Source of the DNA: Aristolochia californica | Lineage: Eukaryota; Streptophyta; Magnoliopsida; Piperales; Aristolochiaceae | Assembly: GCA_029961685.1 (NCBI GenBank) | Contig: JARWKL010000005.1 | Location: forward strand, 2,362,501-2,426,500 | Length of the DNA stretch: 64,000 nt | Direction of reading: 5' to 3' | Shown here: one piece after another, positions 33,501-44,376 of the stretch | Numbering within the stretch: the first letter of the stretch is position 1 | How the letters are laid out: every line of letters starts with the position of its first letter | The notes under the pieces: generated by a model | What the model saw: only the letters and a program-made list of their open reading frames with translations | Told to the model about the DNA's origin: nothing | The model's database searches: none | Translations under genes and position numbers: made by a program

Positions 33501-35214
33501 TCTTAAGAAAAGCACTTACAAAGCTTCCACTAGTATAATAATACTTTTTAGGGGGTTTGGGGATTGGACCTTTGCCTCTTCTGCCAACTATTTTTTTGGG
33601 ATATGGGAAGTGTAGAGGTGCCTTTAAAATAGGAGACTTCATATTTCATGGTCTACCCACCTTCTTGTCTTCGGCATTTGCAAATCATATGTTTGTTTTC
33701 AGTTCTTTCTCATTGACCTAACACTCTTGAATTTGCATTGCTGTGGCTGGGTGTTAACCGCATGACTCCATTTTGTTTCGACTGATAATTTTGCGGCAGC
33801 AGTATTGGTTGCGGTGTGTTAAAGGAGCCTTCCTACTCCAAACCCCTGCTGGTGCAGGCTTCTGTAAATAACTGTTCTTTGTATTGGCTCCAAGAAGTAA
33901 GGAGCAATGTACCATGTGAGAATTTTAACCATTGTATTACAGGTACCTAAAAAAGGGTAATGAGGAATGCACTTGAGCTACAGATGTGTTAGTTCTCTTT
34001 GCTTCCTCTGAGCTTAACCAGTGGGATCTGTTGATGTCCTTTTTCTGTACAAAATCTTTCTGTAGACACCTGAAGTTTGCAAAATTTACCCCACCCTCAC
34101 CCAAAAAAAAAAAAAGATCCATAATCTGAGTCTTTAGATGTTCTCCCACCTCTTTTCATATCATTATTATATTGATCATTCTAATATATGAATGACAATG
34201 CTTGAATGTTTGACTGATTGTCACTGATAATATGAGCATAACTTTTTTCTTCAACCCAAGAAGATTTGGATAGATATGGAATAGACGTCTAAGTGGACAT
34301 ATCTTCCTCAAGCTGAATGAGAAGCATCTGAGTCAAGGTTCATTGTTGGCCCCTACACACATGTGAGCAAGATAAGACTGAAGCAAGCTTTTGGCCCCAT
34401 TCTGCTCTTCCTACTGTGTCTGCCATGTTCATTTGTCCATTACTTACATTTATCTGCTCACATCAATAACAGAATAGACTGGTGCACATGAAACTGCCCT
34501 TATGTTGCTTTGCTCTTTTCCCCTTTTCTCGGATCAAAGACACTAAGATGCCTTTCTTTTTGGGTTTTTGAATTGAAAGCAGTCTCTACAACTTTGATAC
34601 TGGGGTTTTGATCGATTCAATCTTACCCACCAAGGTTCACTGTCTATGATTTGAAACATGCACTCAATTGTAAAAATTCGAAATTCGAGTATGTAGCAGA
34701 TGCATTATTTCTCCAATTCTAGAAATTGAGATGGTGCCAAGTTACTCTTATATGATAAATATTTTATTTTTATTTTTAAAAATTAAAAATGATAAATAAA
34801 TAAATACGCCTCATCTTCATTCCTAGGAGAAAAGGAGGAGAGGGAAAGAACTCTCTCATTCAAAATTGTAAAGAGCAAAGGGTTAGCTCAAGTTTTATTT
34901 TTCCTTTTTCTTTTTAACTATAACATCTCATCAATTCTCTTTTCTAAGCTTTATCCAAAAGAGTGCTTCCATAATATGCTAAAATGCATCATGGAAGTCA
35001 CCCAGAGGAGTAGGTAGAGGACCATGGAGCAGGTTAGTTTAGACTTGATTGAATGGCATTTTCCTCTCATCTAATTTCCTTATATTTTTAATATATAATG
35101 CATTTTTTTTGTTTCTAACCCTATGATAATCATATTGAGACAATTATTTTATTATTAATTATTATACTTAATTTTTTTTATCTGTAAGTAATTAATATGG
35201 CAAAAACTCTGTAT

Positions 35215-35533
35215 TGATCACACCTATCCCATTTGAGGTTTGCCTAATTCGATGCCTATAGGTACTTAACCCCAGGACCAGTGGGTTATGAGCCCATAAC
35301 ATCACACCCACCTTCACGAGCTGACGTCCCGACAACTTAACACATAGCGACAGGGATGGTTGCCTATGTCTGGGATTCGTAATCGCTTACACCGGGATTC
35401 GAACTCATGTCGAAGCATTAACTCTGATACCAAATGTTAAGCACCTAGCCAATACTACCCAAAAGACCGGTTTGTTAGGAGCGGAAGATATAGGTACTTA
35501 ACCCCAGGACCAGTGGGTTATGAATCCATAACA
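35215..35533 (-). mobile_element. TRIM-like miniature LTR retrotransposon relic
   Basis: On the minus strand, a 99-bp terminal repeat candidate (35533-35435) starts TGTTATGG and ends GCTTAACA. Two bases later comes TGGTATCAGAG (35432-35422), a primer-binding site complementary to initiator methionyl tRNA. A 133-base internal part without coding potential ends in a purine-rich AAGGTGGGTGTGA. At 35301 a second terminal repeat starts TGTTATGGGCTC and shares about 47 bp with the first, including ACTGGTCCTGGGGTTAAGTA. The second repeat then diverges or is truncated. I found no clear target duplication. Confidence 0.55.
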
Positions 35534-36493
35534 GAAGTCTAGTTTAAACTAATTGAATCCAAAATAGTGGTAATAGAGAGATTTGTGCTTTTTCGGTTTG
35601 TGTTAGTTGAGACTTAAGGTGTAACTGGAACAAGTGTTAAAATAACCCTTAGCAATTTTGATCCTTCTTGTTTACTACTTTAAGTTGGTGTTAAATATGA
35701 TAAAATAATTTATGATTATTCAAAGGGTAATTTTTAAATATGACATTTTTATACTATACTTCTAAATGTGGATGACTAGATGTCATAATTTTAAATGCAC
35801 AAGATCAAAACATTCAAAATTTTGGGGTAAATTAGTTATCAATTTTTTTTTATAAAATTGAATATTTTAAATAATAAAATCATAAGAAATGGACCGACAA
35901 ATCGATTCCCTTTTATGCAAAAAAGTTGTTCGTAACAAAAGAGGAGGGGAATCAGGAGGGCAACCCTTCTAGCTTTCCATGTCTTGATTTTTTTTTCTGA
36001 ATATTTTTATAATAATAATAGTTTTAGTAAAAATAAATTAAAATTTTTTAAATATTTTTTTTTTGTTCAGATTCTTATTTTTTTAAATTTTTTTTTAGCT
36101 CAATTGACATCCGAAATTACATGGCATATAATACCAAATGCTTCATGTATGGTATACGTACCTTCAGCAAGTGTAGGGAGGAAGAAGGCAAAAGAGTACA
36201 AAGAATCTTCCACTAAAGTCGAGCGAATCGACGAGTCCTGCTGGTCCCATCCCTCCATTCCGCCATTAATACTCTGGAACGCCGAAAGAAGAAAAAACAC
36301 AAGAGCTGGTTTTAAGGGAGCCAGTGAAGGGAGAAAACACAAAAACCATTTTTTTTCCTCTTTCAAATCGATCACGAAATGTGATCAGTGATCACTACTC
36401 CGATGACCGATCTCTCTTTCGTGAAACACGCGAATTTCTCGACGTCTTTTTTTATGGGTTTTTGCCCATGTCCACTTTATGCACTTTGAGCGG

Positions 36494-36591
36494 ATTTTTT
36501 CTGAAGTTGGATGTTCTGGGCGGGGTGAATTCTATCTGTGCGAATTTTTCTGAAGTTGGATACTTTGGGTGGCAGTGAATTCTATCTGTTA
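36494..36591 (+). repeat. 49-bp tandem duplication in the SAM-gene leader
   Basis: The phrase tttttctgaagttggat, then gtgaattctatctgt, occurs twice in succession with a period of 49 bases (ctgaagttgg at 36501 and 36550). The copies have diverged slightly. It lies 40-140 bases before the start codon, probably within the 5' UTR. Confidence 0.85.
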
Positions 36592-36625
36592 CCCTTCTGT
36601 GCCGCGTTGTTGTCTTGGGATTTCG

Positions 36626-36643
36626 ATGTATGAGAGGTTCTAG
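36626..36643 (+). promoter_or_regulatory. Overlapping five-codon upstream frame at the SAM-gene start
   Basis: The sequence ATGTATGAGAGG contains two ATGs four bases apart. The first (36626) gives five codons and a TAG at 36641-36643. The second (36630) is the start of the SAM protein. The short frame overlaps the true start, so it could lower initiation at the second ATG. This is an inference from sequence. Confidence 0.5.
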
Positions 36644-39600
36644 GGGCCGGGGTTCTCGGAACGGGAGGCGGGAAATGACCAAAGTGCGGCCTCCTGAGCC
36701 TCTTGATTTCTTTATTTGGACTGTTGAGGTACGTGTGCTGGTTCCCGTTTTGGCTTGTGTGCGACCAAATCGGTTTTGATCTTGTGCTTTTTGCTTAGAT
36801 CGTTGCTGAAGTGCTATGAGCTTGGGTGAATTGGAATTTGATTTTGTGAATTGGTGGAAAAAAAAGTGGCTTGTTTTGTATGTCTTTAGTAGTCGACAGG
36901 TTTTGAGCTTTGTTGGTTGCGATATCAGTTTCCTTAAGGCTCTCTTTGAAAGAGTGATATAATTCTCGAGACGGAGTTACGCTTGCCAGTCGTTTTTTTG
37001 CGAATTGCATATGTCAATTATCCTGCTATTCTGGATTACATGGCTCCGGAATTCCGTGAAAATGTTTGCTTAGATTGTTCTCCTAAATTTTAAAAGACAG
37101 TATTTACGTTCATTTGGAGAATATGGAGGTGAATAGATTGCACAAGTTGTAGCCGAGGTTCCCAAAGCAGTGGAACTGCAACATCGTTAATGGATTTCAT
37201 AAAAAAAGAAAAGTAAATAAAAAGTAGGTTGGCATATGGAGAGAAAATGCATGTAGATAGCATTTCTTCCTCTTTCTAACCAAATGATTTTACGAGAAGA
37301 TGCAAATTCTGTGCATTGAGGTAAAGGCTCAATACGTGATTTCTTAGTTCAAAACTAACGGGTGTCTGGAATCAATATTCTGAAAAAAAAAAAAAAAAAA
37401 AAGAGCGTGCAAATTTTTCTTTTTGTCAAAGAAGCAAACTTGAATTTGCCATTTTGGCTAAGATAATCTTTTTTATTGCACTTAGTTTCTCTGGAATTGA
37501 TATATTAATTTACATGCAGTGACTCTATACTATACAAAAACTTTTTGCTATATTTTTTGGAAGAATTGTCTAATCCAGAAACTGCAAGTAAACTATGTGC
37601 TTTTATTTGTTTACAGAATGTCAATTGTGCACTATTTCTAGTTGGTTGGATGCAATATCACATTGTGAAATGTTCAAGAATATTGTAACAGCAAAATTCA
37701 TTTTGTTATTAAAGAAGAGAGATGGATTTGATTGTCTGCATCTCTAGTTAAATTATTTCTGAACACTATCCTCAGCATCCTTGATACTACTCTAGGATGA
37801 CAAAGCCCCGCTTTTAGTAATAATGTTCAAATTGGAGCGAATGTGGGCTCTAAAACTGCCATTTTTATTAGTTAACCAACAACACAGATCCCTAAAAATG
37901 CCCTTGGATTAGCCACTGCTTGCAGTGGGGCCAAATTACATAATGATTTGAATGGCTTGAGGACAGTTGTTGGGTTGTTTTGTGATCCTTCATACAAGTA
38001 CATACAAAAAGCTAGCACAATAAGCAAAATTATATTTGTTCATTTAGTAGTCTTTTATTTATATCTGTTTTATCTTCTCTGATTGATTTAAAGGATTTCT
38101 GAAAGATGGCCCTCCAATTTGCCTCTACTTCACCCAAGCATTGCATTTGGTGAAAAAACCCCTAAAAATGGTTTAAGGAACTGTAAAAGTGGAGTTTATA
38201 AAAGTCATTTAATCTGACATTTTGAGATTTTCTATGCCAAATATACATTCAACAATTGCAAAGAAAAAGATTGGCCAATCATTCTCTTCATCCCTGCCGT
38301 TGTGGTGTCACTTGACAAGTTGATGGGGTAACAGCAGTTGTTTTCTTTATCACTGTTGTTGGATCAGCTGTAGTCTAGAAAGAAGATGTAGACTCCTGTC
38401 GCTTCTGCAAAAAAACAAAAAAAAAAAAAGATGCAGATTCCTGTGTTTCTCATTCTGAAGCAATCTCAGTGTTCCAAAGAAGAAGGAAGAAGACGAAAGG
38501 GAGCAGCTGAAACGATATGAAAGGGATCAACATCAGAGTCTCATCTGAACTTTTCCTCATCTGAATTGTGTTTTATCAAACATAAATTTTGCCTCATCTC
38601 AACCATGTTATGTGAAGTATCTGAACTTTGCCTCATCTGAACCATGAGATGTGAAATGGACTTAGATGAAGTTGATAGAGAATTATTCTGAACAACTGGG
38701 AAATATTTGAATCATAAATGTGCTGAAAAGTTGAACATTTTGAGCCTTTTGGTGACCACCCAAACCTTATGCAGAATCTGATTGTTGAAGATAGTAAAGA
38801 AGTAGTTAATGGAATTACTTACTGCATGACGACTCTGGATAGAAAACTCTAAATTACAGAGCAGTGACTGGATATAGCAAAAACACAATTCCCATTTCCT
38901 GCAGTTTCTAATTATAGGAAGACATAGGTTTCATTTGTTGATTTATTTGTGAAATAGTGTCAGTTGATGACCTTTCTGGCATATGCATTTAGTCACATAT
39001 CCTCAATGAAGAGATCCACTCTACCTTTTCTCCCAGGTATAGCAGGAAGGGGAAAAGACCAACAGAACAATGCTAATTAATAGAGAATCAGGTCCAACCA
39101 GTTCTGTGGAGGAGGGTTCAGCCCTGCATCTTTTGTATGCAAATACTGCAATTCTCATATGGTACCATCAATCATAGTCTCATCTCATGTTCCTTAACCT
39201 GTTACTAAGAAAACGTAGCATCCAAGTCTGGTTTCACTACACCTTTGAAGTGTTTCTGAAAAGGGTGGCTGTTTCCTTGCCTAATCCCCAGTTTCTATAA
39301 ACAGATCTTGTTCCTGTTCCTTGGAAAACATGCTTGCTAGAAATGGAAATACTTGTTAAAGGTCAAATCAACGATATACATGCTATTATCTTCTAGGCGA
39401 AACACTTCTCCTTTGAGGGGATTTCCAAGGGTCTCCTAGTTGTGAGAGCTCGAGGTTGTTAACTGACTACTCCTACCGTCATTTTAAGAAGATTAAGTGT
39501 GGGATTCTTCCATAGAACCGGAGCTGTAAGCTTAATTTTCATGAGAGTAACTTAGGTAAAATTAGTCCAGTTGGTTGGGTTGCATAACTGGAGATCATGT

Positions 39601-42600
39601 TGGAAACATTGTTGTGGCTTACCCCAGTCCTTTAGAGGCATAAAAGACTCTTACGGAAGCAGAAATTTGTGGCTCTGTTGCACGGGTTAAGGATTCATAA
39701 GAGTGATCTTGGTGGACTTTAGTTTTTGAAGCCAATATAAAAGCTTTTCTTGGCAGGATGCGCATGGTGTTGGTTCTGCCCTGGGGGCTACCGCAATACT
39801 CCATTGAGGTTCAAGATTCGCTCAGAATTTTCTGGTCTCATGCATAGGGATCTGCCAATTCCATTTCTGGCTCTCCTGCTAGGTAGGGTGTAAGCTGACA
39901 ACACCTTATAGTGGGAAAACCATCCAGCTCTCTTAATGTACACTTTTTTTGTTCTTTGTGGTTTGACTGTGCTTTTCTTGCCTTTCCTGTATCTAATTAA
40001 ATCATTATTCAAAGGAAAAATAAAAATAAAAAAGGTTTCAACCATCTCTAAGTGGTTCATTACAGTAAGAGATGATACCCCTCTGGATTGGTCCTTTGCC
40101 TGAAAGGCCGCAGGGGGGTGGGGAGTGGTTTGAAGTTTACATAAGGGATGATGCTCTTGTTGGAGTTTGAAGTTCAGAAAGTTCAGTTCTTGAAGCTTTA
40201 TTGAGAAAGCTTACTTAAAAAACATGTTTCAGAATAAAAAATAAAAAAAGCTTCCATAAGACAATTTCTTTCCCTGTATGTTAGTGTTTCTATGTCCTTA
40301 CTATAATTAAAACCTGGGTATAGTATAATCTTGTTGGCTTCCTTCAGGGGTTTTTGTTAGAGTTCTATGGTTGCAGTAAACTAGTTGTTCTACATTCTGG
40401 TACATTTTTTTTTTTTTTTTATTTCTCATCTGTTAGACCAGAATCTCTCTGAATCTAGCCTTTGCATTTGACATTTGACTGAGCTAGCTTAATTTTCATT
40501 TTTTAGCATGCCTAGGGCGTAGCTTTTTTGTAATTTTTGTGTCCAAAACAGCGATTTTTTTTTGGCACAAAAAGAAAAAAAAAAACAGTGAATTGCTTTT
40601 GTGCCATGCCTGTGGATGATTTTGACTGCTATCATCTTGGCCTGTTCTCTTTTTCCCGGATGAAGGATTGACATGTAAGTTAGCCTTTAAAATAAAAGGA
40701 TCCTTCTAGGAAAGAAAACACTACACTTGTTGAAAGCTAATATTTTTAGGAGTAACACAAGTTTCAGTCATTGATTTTGTGACTAAGAATGTTTGAGTAA
40801 TGTTGGTCTCAATAACACCTGTGTCTAAGATTACTCGTGGTAACTTTAAACTATTATTTGACCTCCCACTGAGATTAGGTCTGTTCAGTTAAGTTGATAC
40901 TTCACTTTGTAGATGTCTAAATCGCGTGCAAGGACAGGAAAACATGTGATATACGAGATTGTTACCAACTTGTAAAAATAGCCAAATGGAAATAAAGATT
41001 ACTCTCAGAGAAGTTCAATGATCCATCCTCATAGTTGCTTTTCATTTTTTAGCATGCCTAAGGTTTAGCTGGATTGTAGTTTTTATGCCCAAAGCAGCGA
41101 ATTGTTTTTGTGCCCTTGGATGATTTTGACTGCTATCATATATTGCCCTGTTCCCTTTGTCCTGGAGAAAGGATTTACCTGTAAGCTCACCTTTAAAATG
41201 AAAGGATCCTTCTGGGAAAGAAAACAAGGGTTCTGTTGAAAGGTGATATTTTTGGGAGTAATACAGGTTTCTGTCCTTTATTTTTTTACTAAGAATGCTT
41301 AGGTAAATGATGGTCTGAACAACACCTGTGACTAATTACTCATGGTAACTGTTGAAAAACTAGTACAAGGGCATTTTGGTTATTTCACCTTACCATCAGT
41401 TTTATATTTTGATGTAATCTTGTTCCCTGTGTTGAATTATGCCTATAGTCCAAGTTTCATGTACGTAGGACGGGTAGAGTGGGATATATAAGAAGATTAG
41501 GGTTTCACTTAAGTGAGGGACATTCTTGTAATTTTATAATAGCCACTTAAATAAATAGGTTGAGGGTTGTGCATGACCCCCAACACAGCTCATAATCTTG
41601 AGCTTTCTCCTCCAACTTCTCTCTTTCTCTCATTCTCTCTCCATCTCTCTCTCCTTACTTTTTTTTTTTTTTTTACAGTAACTTTAAGCTATAATTTGAC
41701 CTTCCACTATGCTTAGGTAGTTAGGACACCTGAATCAATTCTGTTTAGCCCTTCTATATGTAACTGTCTAAACCATGTGGAAGAAAAACATGTGAATTAC
41801 GAGATTGTTTCCAACTTGTAGAAAAGTACTTTATGGTAATAAATCTTACTCTCTGGGAAGTGCAAATGATCCATCCTCACTACCACTTCCAAGAAAACAA
41901 GACAAAATAAAGTCATTTTGTGCTAAGAGAAATTAACTAAGGCTAAGAGTTGGTCTTCTTTTTGCTATAGTATTTTAAAAATTTGAGTCAATGAAATAAA
42001 GGACATTATCTTCGTGCAACCCTCATGTTGGGGGCCACCTACAATTATCGCCTCACCGAGTTAGTATTTACTGGCAGAAGTGCTTTGATGAATTTTAATC
42101 ACTAAAATTTGGCATGCTAATGTACTTGAGCTTGTCTAAGTTTGTATCGATGCTAATATAATTTTGTCTGAATGATAAAAGTATGCTATTCTAGTATATG
42201 TGCTAAAAGCCCTACTGGGATGGTTTCAGGATGTTGGTTTATGGTTGGAAGAGATAAATCTTGGAAGTTACAGACAGGTTTTTAAAGAGAATGGCGTCAA
42301 TGGGGAATATTTGGAGAGCCTATCTATGTTCACAACTGAACAGATCTTGCGGTTTATTAGGCGATGCCACATGAAATGGGGGGACTTCATCACACTATGC
42401 AAGGAGCTGAGACGCATTAAAGGTTCTCTCTGACCCACTTTACTGGGGTTACTCTTCATTGATGCATTTAAAGGTCATCTGCATGCAATAAATTATTCTG
42501 GCTAGCAGCCAGAGCACTGCTTGGTTCACTGTTCACTGGCTACATTCTTATTAGAAGAAGACATCAGTGGTGCCCATATTGCTAACACATGTCTCATATG

Positions 42601-44376
42601 GGCACATTTGTCGGATTCTCAGGGTGTCTGCCACAAAATGATATGACACAATATACCCAACACAGACCTGATATAGCCTGGCACAAATTGCTTATGGAGC
42701 TTATCATGTCAGGATCCAGGCACCTTGATATAACACCGATACTGATAGGGGCCACCATGGGGGACATGATGGCACTTTAGCTTTGCTCACTGGGAGGTTA
42801 TTCCTCTCTTAGTTTTCCAGCTGAATGTGAGCTTATACATGGTCTGTTGCAAACCTTTTCTGACCTGATAATGTTGCAATATACCCCTCCAGGAAGCTAT
42901 TCATACCCATCTCACTGAAATGTGAGAGAAATTACAGACACACTCCTGTTGTCCGTGTATGTTAGTTGACTTGCACCAAGTTGAGGAAAAACAATAAATA
43001 CCGCTTAAGAGAGGTGTTGCTTCTTTTATAAAGTAGACTTGTGGGCCTATATTTGTTATGGACATGCTCAAATGTGATTAGACCGTTGCTTCTATATTCC
43101 TGTTTAATTGTGGGCCTGATGAGTAGGTATCATGTCAAACAGGCAAACCTATTTTAGAAATGGTGGTCCCAAGACCTTACTGCACAAGAGTTAGGAGACA
43201 CTTTTATCATTTTGTATCTTGAGTTGAGCAAAATAGACGGCAAGAGTTTGCTTGCACGTGCATTTCATGAGTTTCAGAAGGGTGTCCAAGTAGCTGTTTT
43301 CCTTGGGAATATCTAGTTAAGCTCATTCTTCTTCTCTTGATTTCATGCGAACTTAGTAAATAGGCTATACAGTGCCAACTAATGGTATGTATAATGTGGG
43401 GCCAACGAAGAGAGACAAAAAAGGGCCCACTCCATGGTGAGTGAGATTGGTCAAATAGGGGATACTTATGTTAAAAAAAAGAAAAGAAAAAAGAAAATTG
43501 CTAACGTGAAATGTTGTTGTCTGAAATGAAGAGAACTTGAGCTCTTCAGTTAAAAAGGATTTAGCTACTGATATAAGAAGTAATTGGCAGAACACATGAA
43601 ATAGAACTTGGTTGAGAATTTGGACAAATAGATGCTTCAAAAATATGATAAACGAATATGACCCTGCAGAAAGGTGGAATGTGAATTTAAAAATAAACAG
43701 ACCAAATTCTTGAGTTGACTCTTACATGAGGCTTATGCTTTGAGTGTTTTTATTTTTCTTGAATCTGGATTAATATAAGATATCGTATAATTTGGAATGC
43801 CCAACTGAAATATTACCTCTACTGAATGACATTGATATATAGCAAAATTATTTATGTAAGATTTCCAAAAGAAAGGGAAGAAAAACAGAGATACGATTGT
43901 GTTTTTTATGTGCATGTATTCCTTTATCTTGTGTGCAGCTCCCTGGCTGAGAGGCAGCATTTGAAACTGCCATTGAATAAAGTATATTCTGCGTTAACTA
44001 ATGTTTCAGCACTTTGTATTCTCAATGTTTCTTTTTTCAAATATTATCTTATATGAGGTATCCTACCATTTGGGAAAGCCAAACTGGAATGAAAATAACT
44101 ATTGAATTACACCGATCATTATTTACTTGCCTTAGCTCAATCATACATCTAATATTTCTACAATAATTAATATTAAAAAAAAGAAATAAGAACAGAAGTT
44201 CGTAGCTGTTTTTGATGCTCAGGTATTCATTCACTTTCTGTGCAGTTGCCTGCCTGAAAGGGGAACAGGAAGTCCGCAGGCCATGGTGGGCACCACCCTG
44301 CTTATCAGTTGTCTTTGTCAAGGTTGCCAAACGCAATAGACAGTCACGGGTTGTTTCACTGAAGCTGGAATCCTGA
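36630..44376 (+). CDS. Small SAM-domain protein, three exons
   Basis: Exons 36630-36728, 42230-42422 and 44246-44376 join in phase at GT-AG sites into 140 residues. The first 30 residues are Arg/Gly-rich (MRGSRGRGSRNGRRE). A sterile alpha motif domain occupies about 31-97, with FIWTVEDVGLWLEEINLGSY spanning the first junction and ILRFIRRCHMKWGDFITLCK following. The third exon encodes the basic tail KGEQEVRRPWWAPPCLSVV and ends VVSLKLES. A SAM protein with this same layout is conserved in plants (Arabidopsis At3g48800-type, from memory); SAM domains mediate protein-protein or RNA contacts. Function is otherwise unknown. Intron 1 is 5.5 kb and intron 2 is 1.8 kb. The unspliced exon 2 frame would stop after four extra residues. 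An ATG at 36626 overlaps the start in another frame. Confidence 0.9.
40491..41880 (+). repeat. Tandem duplication in SAM-gene intron 1
   Basis: Copies start with ttcattttttagcatgccta (about 40495 and 41041). They share gatgattttgactgctatca, aaaggatccttct, acgagattgtt(a/t)ccaacttgta and atgatccatcctca in order. The second copy is interrupted by a 328-bp solo LTR. Divergence is moderate, so the duplication is not recent. Confidence 0.85.
41350..41677 (+). mobile_element. Solo LTR
   Basis: A 328-bp sequence starts TGTTGAAAAAC and ends TTTTACA. It is flanked on both sides by the 5-bp target duplication gtaac (41345-41349 and 41678-41682). The empty site is visible in the paired tandem copy, which reads ggtaactttaa without the insert (about 40840). 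The LTR contains a TATA-like ggatatataag and a C/T-rich segment near its end. There is no internal region, so it is the product of recombination between two LTRs. Confidence 0.85.
42423..44245 (+). other. Intron 2 of the SAM gene (1.8 kb)
   Basis: Bounded by AAAG|GTTCTC and TGTGCAG|TTGCC. Apart from the duplicated exon-3 acceptor region (43779-43990), the short frames carry no known domain. Confidence 0.8.
43779..43990 (+). pseudogene. Duplicated, broken copy of the SAM-gene exon 3 start
   Basis: This segment resembles 44056-44270. It includes the intron end (cctttatcttgtgtgcag against ttcactttctgtgcag) and the first exon codons: ccctggctgagaggcagc against gcctgcctgaaaggggaa. The acceptor-like AG is at 43937-43938, 307 bases before the true one. 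Used in phase, this copy would read APWLRGSI and stop, so it cannot replace exon 3. Confidence 0.65.

Larger units (their letters stand above)
29554..36629. other. Intergenic region with decayed retroelements
   Basis: After the armadillo stop there is probable 3' UTR (about 29554-30050). It is followed by an RNase H relic (30103-30535), long AT-rich DNA with no gene signal (30540-35200), a TRIM-like relic (35215-35533) and the promoter/leader of the SAM gene (about 36100-36629). Short frames at 31284-31475, 32924-33115 and 33937-34149 lack any domain. Confidence 0.5.
36729..42229 (+). other. Intron 1 of the SAM gene (5.5 kb)
   Basis: Bounded by GAG|GTACGTG and TTTCAG|GATGTT. It contains a tandem duplication of about 545 bp (about 40491-41035 and 41036-41880) and a solo LTR (41350-41677) within the second unit. 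A-runs occur near 37383 and 38402. No gene on either strand is supported. Confidence 0.8.

Noticed and set aside
35380..35435. tRNA-like words (ttcgaac, ctctgatacca) considered as a tRNA gene or SINE
   Set aside because: No cloverleaf can be formed; the tgatacca word is better explained as the complement of an LTR primer site.
42589..42780. 63-residue frame in SAM-gene intron 2
   Set aside because: No family resemblance, and it lies inside a well-supported intron.
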